Source of the DNA: JANRIZ01 sp033764445
GTDB lineage: Bacteria; Verrucomicrobiota; Verrucomicrobiia; JAWXBN01
Length of the DNA: 64,000 nt
Direction: 5' to 3'
Assembly (NCBI GenBank): GCA_033764445.1
Contig: JANRIZ010000160.1
Coordinates: 3,865 to 67,864 of the forward strand
Under the pieces are notes generated by a model. The model did not search any database and was not told where the DNA came from. It was given only the letters and a program-made list of their open reading frames with translations. A program made the position numbers and the translations under genes. Of the stretch, positions 25,488 through 33,389 are shown piece after piece (positions within the stretch are counted from its first letter, which is position 1; each line of letters begins with the position of its first letter).

Positions 25488-27429
25488 TCCCCGTTTGACG
25501 ACACTCTGTGCCGGGCTTTTGCTGGCATGGCCCGTTCTGGCGCAGCAGCCCCCCGCCCCCCCCTCGGGTGTCAGCGGACTGACCGGGGCCCTGACCAATA
25601 TCAACCAGAATCTGGACACCAAAAACTTTGTCATTGGCAACCCCACCAATGTCGCCGCCCTCAACAGCCTCATCAGCAGCAATTTCAACTTTGCCTCGGG
25701 TCAGATTCGCGAGGCGCTCATGCCCACCCTGGCCACCACCCCGACGGCCCGGAACCTGCCGCTGACCCTATTTGAGACCTATGCCAACACCCAGGAAAAG
25801 GAGGCGAGGCAGGTGCAGGAATACGTCCGAAAAATCGCCGATCTGAGGACCGCGCTGGCCGGTGGGGCGGTCCAGGGCGGGGCCCCGGTCAAATTGAGTG
25901 AGACCGCCCGGAGCATCCTGCGCAAAAAGGACACCCGCGAATTCTACATGAAGCTGCCGGAGCTTTCCAAATATGAGTTTGATGGCGGGCTCAGCCAGAA
26001 TCTTTTCAACCGCGTCAAGGCCAGTCTCCAGGCCGAGGATGAGATGGTGCGGCTTGATGAGGATACGGACCGGCTGGCCATTGAACGCAAAAAAAATGAG
26101 ACCCTCAACAGCGCCACCGGTGCCGGGGGCAAGGGGGCAAAAGGCGGGGGCGGGTCCGGAGGGGAGACCAGCGGCGCCAGCAATAACGTCACCAATTTCA
26201 ACGGGCCGCAGATTGACGGCAGCCAGCTCAGTGAACTGGCCGGCAAACTGTATCAGGCGACGCGCCAGGAGGAGGCGCGACTGGCGGCGGCGGCCAAAAT
26301 GGGCCTCAATGAGGTCAAAAAGGTCAGGCTCGATGTCGGCAACCGTCAGCAATTCCGCGAATACATCGCCAATCTCTTCGCCACCCAGCAGTACCTGCAT
26401 GCGGTCCTGGCCATGGATTTCTACCGCGCCGTCTATGCCGACGGCGATTATCCCACGGAACTCTCCACCATGTACAATCTCTCCCTGGAAAACCTCAAAC
26501 AGGCCCGGGCCGAGGTGGAGGCCTTCAAGTACAAGTACGAAAACCAGGAGTTGGCCGGGGCTTCCGAAAGGTTGTTGGCGGCCTTTATTGTCAGCCGGAA
26601 TGCACCCGAAATGCTGACGGTTCCCCGGGAACAAAAACGCAAGGTTTCCCAGCATTTGCGCAAAATGAGCGAACTTGAGAGCCTGTTGACCGTGAAGGAT
26701 TTTGATGCCGCCGAGGGGCTGATCCGCGAATTGAAGAGGACGGCCGGGGATTTTGATTTCAACAAGGCCATGGCCATGGTCAATCTGGGCCGTCAGCGCA
26801 GCCACTTTGCGCTGGGCATGGCCAAGATGAACATGCAGCAGGGGAAACTCGAGGAGGCCCAGCAGTTCTTCTACAGCGCCGGGGAAATCTGGCCCAACAA
26901 TCCGGAGCTGGCCAAGGCGAGCACCACGTTTTTCACCAGCACCGACGCCCGAGGGCAGGCGGTGACGGATTTCGACCGTTTCTGGACCGAGGAAAACTGG
27001 CGCGGACTCTATGAGGGCCGTCTGAGATTCGCCGTGGCCCTGGCTGACGACCCGGCCCGGGCGGCCAAGTTTGAAAAGGCCCTCAAAAAGGTGGAGGTCG
27101 TTGAAACGGCCATTGCCAAGTCCGGTGAACTGGGAAAACGGGGCGACAAATACGGGGCGTGGGAGGCTCTTGAATCGGCCTCCCGTTCATGGCCCAATGA
27201 TTCCAAACTCAACCGGCTGCTGGCCGAGTCCAGCAGTGAGGCCGCCGACTTTGTCAAATCCCTCAAGACCGCCCAGCAATTCGAGGCCGAGCAGCGATGG
27301 GGTTCGGCCCTGGCCTGGTACCTTTCCGCCCGGAATCTTTATCCGGCCAGTGACATGGCCGGGGAGGGCATCGAGGCGATGACCGCCAAAATCCTTCCGT
27401 CCGACTCCGGAAATGAAGAAGTCAAATGA
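25462..27429 (+). CDS. Large secreted helical-repeat (TPR-like) protein of the ABCG operon
   Basis: 655 residues. An N-terminal signal peptide ends at about ALA-Q (residue 28, LLLAWPVLAQ). The middle is helical and charged, with a Gly/Lys linker (GAGGKGAKGGGGSGGE) near residue 220. From about residue 450 pairs of helices resemble TPRs: FALGMAKMNMQQGKLEEAQQ, then GDKYGAWEALESASRSWPND and WGSALAWYLSARNLYPAS. Function unknown; a periplasmic scaffold is plausible. The ATG at 25462 was chosen because the signal peptide starts there. A GATTCCC/GGGAATC hairpin follows the stop (27432-27449). Confidence 0.7.
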   Translation: MRKPCRRNDPRLTTLCAGLLLAWPVLAQQPPAPPSGVSGLTGALTNINQNLDTKNFVIGNPTNVAALNSLISSNFNFASGQIREALMPTLATTPTARNLPLTLFETYANTQEKEARQVQEYVRKIADLRTALAGGAVQGGAPVKLSETARSILRKKDTREFYMKLPELSKYEFDGGLSQNLFNRVKASLQAEDEMVRLDEDTDRLAIERKKNETLNSATGAGGKGAKGGGGSGGETSGASNNVTNFNGPQIDGSQLSELAGKLYQATRQEEARLAAAAKMGLNEVKKVRLDVGNRQQFREYIANLFATQQYLHAVLAMDFYRAVYADGDYPTELSTMYNLSLENLKQARAEVEAFKYKYENQELAGASERLLAAFIVSRNAPEMLTVPREQKRKVSQHLRKMSELESLLTVKDFDAAEGLIRELKRTAGDFDFNKAMAMVNLGRQRSHFALGMAKMNMQQGKLEEAQQFFYSAGEIWPNNPELAKASTTFFTSTDARGQAVTDFDRFWTEENWRGLYEGRLRFAVALADDPARAAKFEKALKKVEVVETAIAKSGELGKRGDKYGAWEALESASRSWPNDSKLNRLLAESSSEAADFVKSLKTAQQFEAEQRWGSALAWYLSARNLYPASDMAGEGIEAMTAKILPSDSGNEEVK

Positions 27430-27457
27430 GTGATTCCCGGGGGGGAATCCATGGCGG

Positions 27458-27667
27458 GTGCGGTACTTTACGGATGGGGCGGTCCTCGGCAGCCGGGAGT
27501 TTGCCGAAAAGGTGTATCAGAAACACAAACACGTCTTTGGGATCAAAAGAAAGGACGGCCCCCGGCCCATGCAGGGAGCCGTCCAGTGGGGCGGACTGAT
27601 GACCCTCCGCAACCTCAGACAGCAGGCCATCAGTCCGTCCCAGGGCGGAGTGACCGGAGGCGTTTGA
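27458..27667 (+). pseudogene. 3' remnant of a REP-associated tyrosine transposase (RAYT)
   Basis: The frame encodes about 69 residues: VRYFTDGAVLGSREFAEKV, then a KRKDGPRPM segment and WGGLMTLRNLRQQ. This is the C-terminal tail I recognise from IS200-like Y1 transposases of the REP-associated type. The N-terminal catalytic HUH domain and tyrosine are absent: upstream lies only the end of an unrelated gene. No start with a ribosome-binding site is seen. It is therefore a truncated, non-functional leftover, next to hairpins that resemble REP elements. Confidence 0.75.
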
Positions 27668-27707
27668 ACCCGGCAGGAATGTTCAAAAAATACCCTGCGA
27701 TTCCGAC

Positions 27708-27759
27708 GCCCTGACAGGGCTTTTCATAAAATCCCATTTTCCTGGGGCGTTACCCCAGG
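27708..27759. repeat. Palindromic element, two hairpins (left of the small secreted protein)
   Basis: GCCCTG-A-CAGGGC (27708-27720) is followed by TTTT, a short spacer, and CCTGGGG/CCCCAGG with a five-base loop (27741-27759). A similar pair in the same order occurs at 28404-28456. The layout resembles dispersed intergenic hairpin elements common in this phylum. Confidence 0.65.
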
Positions 27760-27794
27760 CTTCTCATCCGACGGCCCGCTGGGCCTCCCAGAGC

Positions 27795-27833
27795 GGAGGC
27801 GGGGACGCCTCCTGGTGCACGCGGGACGCGTGC
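27795..27833. repeat. REP-like double hairpin
   Basis: Two consecutive perfect 7-bp stems with very short loops: GGAGGCG/CGCCTCC (27795-27812, loop GGGA) and GCACGCG/CGCGTGC (27817-27833, loop GGA). Paired GC-rich hairpins next to a RAYT remnant fit the known RAYT-REP association. Confidence 0.7.
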
Positions 27834-27892
27834 GCTCCCCGCTCGTACCGCTTACTTGTGAACCGTTGCACGACAGTGCCCCCGTTTGTTTC

Positions 27893-27921
27893 TTGACCGG
27901 ACCGGAGGCTCATAGTAGACC
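27893..27921 (+). promoter_or_regulatory. Weak candidate promoter for the small secreted protein
   Basis: TTGACC (27893-27898) and TAGACC (27916-27921) are 17 bp apart and lie 29 bp before the start codon at 27951. The -35 is good but the -10 matches only three of six bases. Confidence 0.3.
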
Positions 27922-27950
27922 CGGAGGCGAACACTAACAGAGGAGACAAA

Positions 27951-28325
27951 ATGAAACGGATGCTCACAGGCGGTTTGATGTGTGCGGTGATGATGGTGAT
28001 GGCATTGGGGGTGCCGGGATTGTTCGCTGAAAACGAGGATTTGGATTTCACCCTCGTCAACAAAACGGGGAAGAACATTTCCTCGGTTTACATTGCGCCG
28101 CATGATTCGACGGATTGGGGCAGTGATGTGATGGAGTCGGACATTCTCCGGGACGGTGAGTCCGTCAAAATTGTCTTTCATCCCAAGGCCACCGCTGAGG
28201 TTTGGGACCTGTGGGTCGAGGACAAGGAGGGCAACTCGGTCGAATGGGAGAGCCTGGACCTGACAAAAATTGAAACGCTCACCCTCAAGATCGTCAAAGG
28301 CAAGCCGGTTGCCGAGTGGAAATAG
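27951..28325 (+). CDS. Small secreted protein of unknown function
   Basis: 124 residues. It has a clear signal peptide ending near GLFA-E (residue 25), then a roughly 95-residue domain: LDFTLVNKTGKNISSVYIAP, DDSTDWG-like D-W-G-D segment, LRDGESVKIVFHP and WDLWVEDKEGNSVEW. The pattern resembles small periplasmic beta-sandwich proteins found in several environmental bacteria with no known role. AGAGGAG lies seven bases before the ATG, fixing the start. It stands alone between palindromic repeats on both sides. Confidence 0.7.
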   Translation: MKRMLTGGLMCAVMMVMALGVPGLFAENEDLDFTLVNKTGKNISSVYIAPHDSTDWGSDVMESDILRDGESVKIVFHPKATAEVWDLWVEDKEGNSVEWESLDLTKIETLTLKIVKGKPVAEWK

Positions 28326-28403
28326 TCTTGTGGAGCGGCTGCCATCAGGCATGAGTCATCAGAAATTGGACATTCTCCCTTCCCTGATGGCAGCGTGTGT
28401 GAC

Positions 28404-28456
28404 GCCCCTTCAGGGCTTGATGAAATGGGAAAGCAGCCCCTGGATGTTGCCCAGGG
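28404..28456. repeat. Palindromic element, second copy (right of the small secreted protein)
   Basis: A GCCC/GGGC stem (28404-28416), a spacer, then CCCTGG/CCAGGG with a seven-base loop (28438-28456). Order and spacing match the element at 27708-27759. The gene-free stretch 28326-28645 holds this element, one copy of the 57-bp repeat and nothing else I recognise. Confidence 0.5.
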
Positions 28457-28518
28457 ATATTGTATGGTGCCGCGTGGCGTTGAAATCACCCCCCATCATA
28501 GCCGGTGACTCAAAATGA

Positions 28519-28575
28519 ATCCGTGTTTGATCCGTGGACATCCCGAACCATCCGGGACAAGTCCGTGGCTCTGCC
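28519..28575. repeat. 57-bp dispersed repeat, copy 1
   Basis: Contains ATCCCGAACCATCCGGGA and CAAGTCCGTGGCTCTGCC. The reverse complement of 58290-58346 matches it with about two differences. A short stem (TCCCG/CGGGA) lies in its centre. Confidence 0.85.
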
Positions 28576-28645
28576 TCCCGTTGTGAGTTGAGCGAGCGGA
28601 ATCGGCCAACAGTCCGAGACATTCTTGATGAGGCATTCGCCCGAA

Positions 28646-29788
28646 TCAGACCGTCCGGACGGATTCGGACTTGCTGAGGGCCTCCTTCAGGCTGGATTCG
28701 AGCTGGAGCATTTCGCGGGCCGCCTCGATGCGTTTGGATTTGGCGTCTTCCGTGATTTGCAGGGTTTCCTGAAGCCCGGCCAGCAGATCGTCATTGACCT
28801 TTTTGAGTGTTTCCATGTCGATGACACCCCGTTCGATTTCGCGGCGGCCCTCGGCATTGTTGGTGCGGAGCAGTTCGGAATTTTTGCGGAGCATTTCATT
28901 GGTCGCATCCGAAACCTTGCGCTGTGTTTCAATCGCCTTTTTCTGGTTGAAGAGCGTGATGGCCAGGGCCATCTGGTTTTTCCAGATCGGGATGGTGGTC
29001 AGAATGCTGGTTTGAATCTTGTTGATGAGGGATTTGTCCACATCCTGCACCATGCGGATCTGGGGCAGGGACTGGAGCGTGGCCGTATGGGTCAGGCGCA
29101 GGTCGCCGATTTTCCGGTCCAGATCATCGCGGCGGGCGATCGCGTCCCGGAGTTTCTGTGCGTCGAGAACGTCGCCACCGGCCTTTGCCTTCGTTTCCAG
29201 GGCCGGGATCAGGTTCCGGGTCCAATCCTCCTTCACCTGCTCGGCGGCGGCGATGTAGAGCTTGAGGTCCATGAACTGGTCAAAGGAAGCCTCATAGAGC
29301 TTGTCGAGCATGGTGATGTCGCGGAACATCGTCATCTTGTGTTTTTCGAGGCGTTTGACGATCGTATCGATCTGGCGGCTGGCCGTTTCGTAGCGCTGGA
29401 TGAATTTCGCCAGGGGATTCATGAACCGGTAGAAAAGACGCTCAAAGATGTTGCCCCCGTCCATTTTTTCCGGGGACAGACCCCGGACATGGGTGACCAG
29501 CTCGTTGAGAGCCTCCCCCGCCGGTCCGCCATCCTTGTTTTTGACGTTCTCGATCATCTGCTCCGCCTGGGCCGTGACCTTGCGCTGGCTTTCCACCCCG
29601 AAGGAAATGATCGACTGGTTGTCATTCAAATCGAGTTTCTTTTTGAGTTCCTCAATCTGCCGGAGCTGGGGCTCGGTGAAGGCGGGTGATTTCAATTCGG
29701 ATTCCCGGGCCACAAGGGAGGCCGGCAGTTCCTGGACGATTTCAAGCGGTTCTGTGGTGGATGTCTGGGTGGGGGATGTGTCGCTCAT
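28646..29788 (-). CDS. TelA family protein (toxic anion resistance)
   Basis: 380 residues, soluble and almost entirely helical with long charged coiled-coil stretches. The family signature regions are SIISFGVESQRKVTAQAEQM near residue 60, DKLYEASFDQFMDLKLYIAA near residue 160, and SILTTIPIWKNQMALAITLF near residue 270. TelA proteins are linked to tellurite resistance and to membrane or wall stress, but their mechanism is unknown. It is the last gene of a four-gene minus-strand operon and overlaps the preceding binding-protein gene as ATGA. Confidence 0.88.
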   Translation of the reverse strand: MSDTSPTQTSTTEPLEIVQELPASLVARESELKSPAFTEPQLRQIEELKKKLDLNDNQSIISFGVESQRKVTAQAEQMIENVKNKDGGPAGEALNELVTHVRGLSPEKMDGGNIFERLFYRFMNPLAKFIQRYETASRQIDTIVKRLEKHKMTMFRDITMLDKLYEASFDQFMDLKLYIAAAEQVKEDWTRNLIPALETKAKAGGDVLDAQKLRDAIARRDDLDRKIGDLRLTHTATLQSLPQIRMVQDVDKSLINKIQTSILTTIPIWKNQMALAITLFNQKKAIETQRKVSDATNEMLRKNSELLRTNNAEGRREIERGVIDMETLKKVNDDLLAGLQETLQITEDAKSKRIEAAREMLQLESSLKEALSKSESVRTV

Positions 29789-30930
29789 GGGGTCGCTCCG
29801 GTGGGTTGTGAGGGGGCCTCGGATGAGGTTGATTTTCTGATCAGCTCGTCCATGACCGCGTAAGTGGGCATGGACACGATGGAATTGACGGTTTTGGGAA
29901 TGCCATTGACGCCCAGCTTGGCCGGGTCGGTGATCAGGGCGGCATTGCCCGTACGGAAACCGTGTTCCTCCCAGGCAATGCGCTGGATTTCCGGGTCCTG
30001 GAGGGCCGCGATGAGCTTTTTGCCGTTGTCGGTCAGGGCAATCATCGGATGGCTCGACCAGACCGTGGGGGTGGGGTAAAGAATCTTGAGTTTGGACTGG
30101 ATCGCGGCCGCCTGCGCCCTGTTGGCCAGGGAAAACTCGATGATCTGGTTTTCGTACCCCGCCACCATGGGAAAGGCCCCGACGCCCTGTTTGACATACT
30201 GGTTGAAAAGATCACCGCTGGAGCCCTGCATGAAGCCGAGACTTTTGAAAAGTGCGCGCATGGTCGGCGCCACCTTGGCCACATCCTCGGGTTCCAGGGT
30301 TTCCCTGTCCGCGAGCACGGTCGCCACCAAAGCCGCAAACTGGCTGCCGCTGTTGGATTTGGCCGGGTCGGTCGAATGCACCTTGACCGAGCCGAAAAGT
30401 TCCTCCAGTCCCACGTCCTTCCATTTTTTCTTGGCCCGGATCGCCTCCACCAGCCGGGGCATGTCCACGATGTAATGTGTTCCCTCGCGCTGCACGACAA
30501 TTTTTTCCTTCATCAGGGCCTCCACCACAATGTCCCAGGAATAGAGGACAATGGGCGAGTTGAAGAGAATTTCTGTGCCCTTTGAATGCTGACCGCCCGC
30601 CTTGAATATCTCCAACTGGGTCTGGCTCCCCGGCCAGAGAAAATCGATCCCTTCCGGAGCGGGCGCAGAAACCATTTCCACCGATCCGCGTTTCTGGGCC
30701 TCCAGAGCCAGTCCGTACTTTTTGCGGAGAATTTCCAGGATTTTCGGGTTCTGACACAGCCCCATTTTCTCCCCGCCCGAGTAACCCTTGACCGATGCCA
30801 CAGTGACAGTGGGAAAGAGGCCTCCGCCGGTGCCGCCCGCAGGAGAGGGCTTGACGACAAACCGGTAAACCGCCACACCCGCGAGGGTGAGGATGACGAT
30901 CAGAATGCCGATGATCTGGGTTGTTTTCAT
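29785..30930 (-). CDS. Membrane-anchored periplasmic substrate-binding protein
   Basis: 381 residues. An uncleaved N-terminal helix (IIGILIVILTLAGVAVYRFV, about 6-25) anchors a type 2 periplasmic-binding fold. Visible blocks are GTEILFNSPIVLYSW, HSTDPAKSNSGSQFAAL near residue 190, and MVAGYENQIIEF. The SNSG block also occurs in the VWA lipoprotein two genes upstream, so the two binding domains are probably related. No ABC permease or ATPase is encoded in the operon. Ligand unknown; ModA-like oxyanion binders share this fold. It lies eight bases after the XpaC-like gene and overlaps telA by four. Confidence 0.75.
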   Translation of the reverse strand: MKTTQIIGILIVILTLAGVAVYRFVVKPSPAGGTGGGLFPTVTVASVKGYSGGEKMGLCQNPKILEILRKKYGLALEAQKRGSVEMVSAPAPEGIDFLWPGSQTQLEIFKAGGQHSKGTEILFNSPIVLYSWDIVVEALMKEKIVVQREGTHYIVDMPRLVEAIRAKKKWKDVGLEELFGSVKVHSTDPAKSNSGSQFAALVATVLADRETLEPEDVAKVAPTMRALFKSLGFMQGSSGDLFNQYVKQGVGAFPMVAGYENQIIEFSLANRAQAAAIQSKLKILYPTPTVWSSHPMIALTDNGKKLIAALQDPEIQRIAWEEHGFRTGNAALITDPAKLGVNGIPKTVNSIVSMPTYAVMDELIRKSTSSEAPSQPTGATP

Positions 30931-30938
30931 GTGAGGGA

Positions 30939-31535
30939 CTAACCTTCCAGTGAAATGGTCTTTTCCAGGACCGTCATTTCGGTTTTGAGCTTGAGCATGT
31001 CATCCTCCATGAGCGTATCCTTTTGATTGGCGAAGCTCGTGGCCACCCGCTCCAGTAAAGCGGCCAGGTCCGTCTCCGTCACGGAAATGTTTTTGGCGTT
31101 CTGCTGGCGCAATTTGCGGAAAGTCTCGATGATCGTGAGGGTGCTTTCAAGATAATAGGTCAGGTATCGGTAGGCACTGTCAATATTCCGGGGCTGTTCC
31201 CGGACCTGCTGGAGGATTTCGCGGCTGGTCTGGACGATCCTCTTGCTGGGCAGGGTGATCGGGTCGGGCAGACCCGCGGCCAACTGTCCGGTCAGTTTCC
31301 CCAGCCGTTTTTCCGTGTCCCGGACCAGCTCCTGCAATGTATGGTTGTCGGGACCGGAATCCAACTGCGCCTCTTCCGCCGTTTTTCCCGGCAGGGCCAG
31401 GGAAAGTCCGGCAAATACACCCGCCGCCACAAGGCCCGCCGCCCAAAGGGAGAGCCCCATGCCCACAGTGGAACCAACCGCGGCAAGGGATGCCGCGCAA
31501 CCGCAGATGATGGGTTTGAGACTTTTGAGGGACAT
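30939..31535 (-). CDS. XpaC-like membrane protein (5-bromo-4-chloroindolyl phosphate hydrolysis family)
   Basis: 198 residues. Two membrane helices fill residues 8-50. A cytoplasmic helical domain follows: ELVRDTEKRLGKL, then the family-typical RIVQTSREILQQVREQP and YRYLTYYLESTLTIIETF. This matches XpaC, which in Bacillus subtilis is encoded next to the TelA homologue YaaN. The name comes from an old dye-phosphate phenotype; the true role is unknown. The start at 31535 lies one base after the VWA gene stop and was preferred to an upstream in-frame start inside that gene. Confidence 0.8.
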   Translation of the reverse strand: MSLKSLKPIICGCAASLAAVGSTVGMGLSLWAAGLVAAGVFAGLSLALPGKTAEEAQLDSGPDNHTLQELVRDTEKRLGKLTGQLAAGLPDPITLPSKRIVQTSREILQQVREQPRNIDSAYRYLTYYLESTLTIIETFRKLRQQNAKNISVTETDLAALLERVATSFANQKDTLMEDDMLKLKTEMTVLEKTISLEG

Positions 31536-31536
31536 T

Positions 31537-33126
31537 TTAGTTGAAGGATTTGGCGTTCTTGAAGGCATCGACCATGTTTTTGCGTCCGTCAAAGACTTTG
31601 GAGCGGGTCAGATCGGCAATTTGCTGGAGTTGGGAGGGGTCGGCATTGCCGAACATGATCGGGAAAATCGGGATGTTCGAGCCGGACTGCTGCCAGGCCG
31701 CCTTCAATTCCTCAAATGAACCGTCGCTGACCCCGTCGGTCATGAGGACGACACTCGTCTGGTATTTGTCCCGGTCGGGAATCCGTGTGATCTGCCGCAG
31801 ACCCTCCATGGCGCCGCCGTAGATATCCGTCCCGCCCCCGGCCCTGTTCTGATTGACAAAACCCACGACCTTGGCCAGTTCTGCGGGGTCCGCCCCATTG
31901 GCACGGAGGGAGGCTCTGGGGTTGTTGTCGAAGGGGACAATGACAGTGATATCCGAGGGGCCGGCTTGCAGAAAATGCCGTTTGGCCTCGTCGGTAAAAA
32001 GCATTTCAACGGCCTTTTTGGTCTGGGCCTCGCCCTGGCCGGCCATGGAGCCGCTGAAGTCGATGACAAACACGGTCAGCGAGGGCTTTTTGAGGGCGGT
32101 CAGATACACGTCGATCGCCTTGCGGATGGTCTCCGGATCGGGCAGGGGAATGGGCTGGAGAATTTTGTCGGGCAAAATGCCCCATTCCTTTTTGAAGGCC
32201 TCGCCGGAGGCTTCGGCCCCGACGAGCCCCGTGCGGCGTCCGGATTGGAGCAGCCGGGCCTGCACCTCGGGCGAGAGCAGATGCTGTTGCAGACTCAGGA
32301 AAGGCTGTTCCTTGGAGGCATTGGAGGGTTTGGAGATGAAGGCCAGAGGACTGTCCGCAATGGGTTGCCCTTCGGAGGGGTAGAAGACCAGCAGCGGTTC
32401 ACGGTTTTTGGCTGTCAGTTCCTGATTGGCCTCGATGACCAGCGCCTCGTAATTGACCATGGCGTCAAAGGAATCCGGGTCCTGGACATAAAGGTCCTTG
32501 ATCCAGCCCGAGGAATTGCTGCTGCGGGTGATGGCACTCAGCAGCGTCTTGGCCTGTTCGCGGAGGGCCGGATTGTCGAGATCCTTGGAGGTCAGGGCGT
32601 CCTCCTTGCCATTGAGACTGTGCAGGAAACCAAAATAGCCCATCGCCCCGGAATTCGACTGCGTGGGGTTGCTCATGAGCAGGCGCAGTTTTTTGTCGCG
32701 GGCCAGACGGACCAGATCGGCGATCTTGAGCATCGGTCCCTTCAGTCCCAGTTCCTTCGCCTTGCTTTGTTTGATGGCGATGACCACCGGGGTGCGGGTG
32801 ATGCTTGAGGCGTGGCGGACGGCTTTGTTGCCGGAGAGATCGATCCACAGACTGTTGGCGGGCCAGGCCGCATCGTACTCGTTTTCTCCCTGGAGCGCCT
32901 GCATGATTTCGACCGACCCCCTGTAATCGACGGCCACCGGGACCCCTGATTTTTTCGACCATTCCTGGAGGATCGGCTCGAGGATTTTGTTTTCGGAACC
33001 GGAAATGATGCGGATCGCATTCCCGGGGATGTTTTTGCCCGGGGTGTCCCCGGTGGATTTTTGTTCGCATCCGGGCAGGAATGCCAGGGCCAGGAGGGCC
33101 AGAAGGTAATGGGTCCTTGTTTTCAT
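31537..33126 (-). CDS. Lipoprotein with substrate-binding and von Willebrand A domains
   Basis: 529 residues. The lipobox is FLPGC (Cys20). Residues 35-310 are a periplasmic-binding fold (IRIISGSENKILEPILQEW, LLMSNPTQSNSGAMGYFGF). Residues 345-529 are a VWA domain with a complete MIDAS: VIDFSGSMAG, the Thr in GGGTDIYGG and the Asp in VLMTDGVSDG. Such fusions may bind a ligand and recruit a partner protein through the metal site. It is the first gene of the four-gene operon with XpaC-like, second binding protein and TelA. Confidence 0.87.
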   Translation of the reverse strand: MKTRTHYLLALLALAFLPGCEQKSTGDTPGKNIPGNAIRIISGSENKILEPILQEWSKKSGVPVAVDYRGSVEIMQALQGENEYDAAWPANSLWIDLSGNKAVRHASSITRTPVVIAIKQSKAKELGLKGPMLKIADLVRLARDKKLRLLMSNPTQSNSGAMGYFGFLHSLNGKEDALTSKDLDNPALREQAKTLLSAITRSSNSSGWIKDLYVQDPDSFDAMVNYEALVIEANQELTAKNREPLLVFYPSEGQPIADSPLAFISKPSNASKEQPFLSLQQHLLSPEVQARLLQSGRRTGLVGAEASGEAFKKEWGILPDKILQPIPLPDPETIRKAIDVYLTALKKPSLTVFVIDFSGSMAGQGEAQTKKAVEMLFTDEAKRHFLQAGPSDITVIVPFDNNPRASLRANGADPAELAKVVGFVNQNRAGGGTDIYGGAMEGLRQITRIPDRDKYQTSVVLMTDGVSDGSFEELKAAWQQSGSNIPIFPIMFGNADPSQLQQIADLTRSKVFDGRKNMVDAFKNAKSFN

Positions 33127-33389
33127 GATTGATCCTTATGAGAGGGTTTTTGAACCGTTGCGGGGCTTCATGCCCCCTGACCGCTGCCCCGAACTATGAC
33201 GGGAGTTTTTCAGGAATCCACAGCAAAAAGATGTCAATCTGCAGAGGAAACCTTTCCCGCAGAGTTGTCCCGACTTGTCCGCTTCGACATGTCGGGGCAT
33301 GCTGTTTCCCGGAGTGGTTCGGGATCACACGGAAGAGCCCCGGTGGCATCGCCCGCACAAAAATCACAAAAACGAAAAGGACCGGGTGA

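Noticed and set aside
27430..27714. 94-codon frame over the transposase remnant
   Set aside because: It is out of frame with the recognisable RAYT tail and its product has no coherent sequence.
33127..33389. Short open frames between the VWA operon and the carboxypeptidase gene
   Set aside because: Frames of 85-100 codons exist on both strands but lack ribosome-binding sites and recognisable features; part of the region resembles the 57-bp repeat family.
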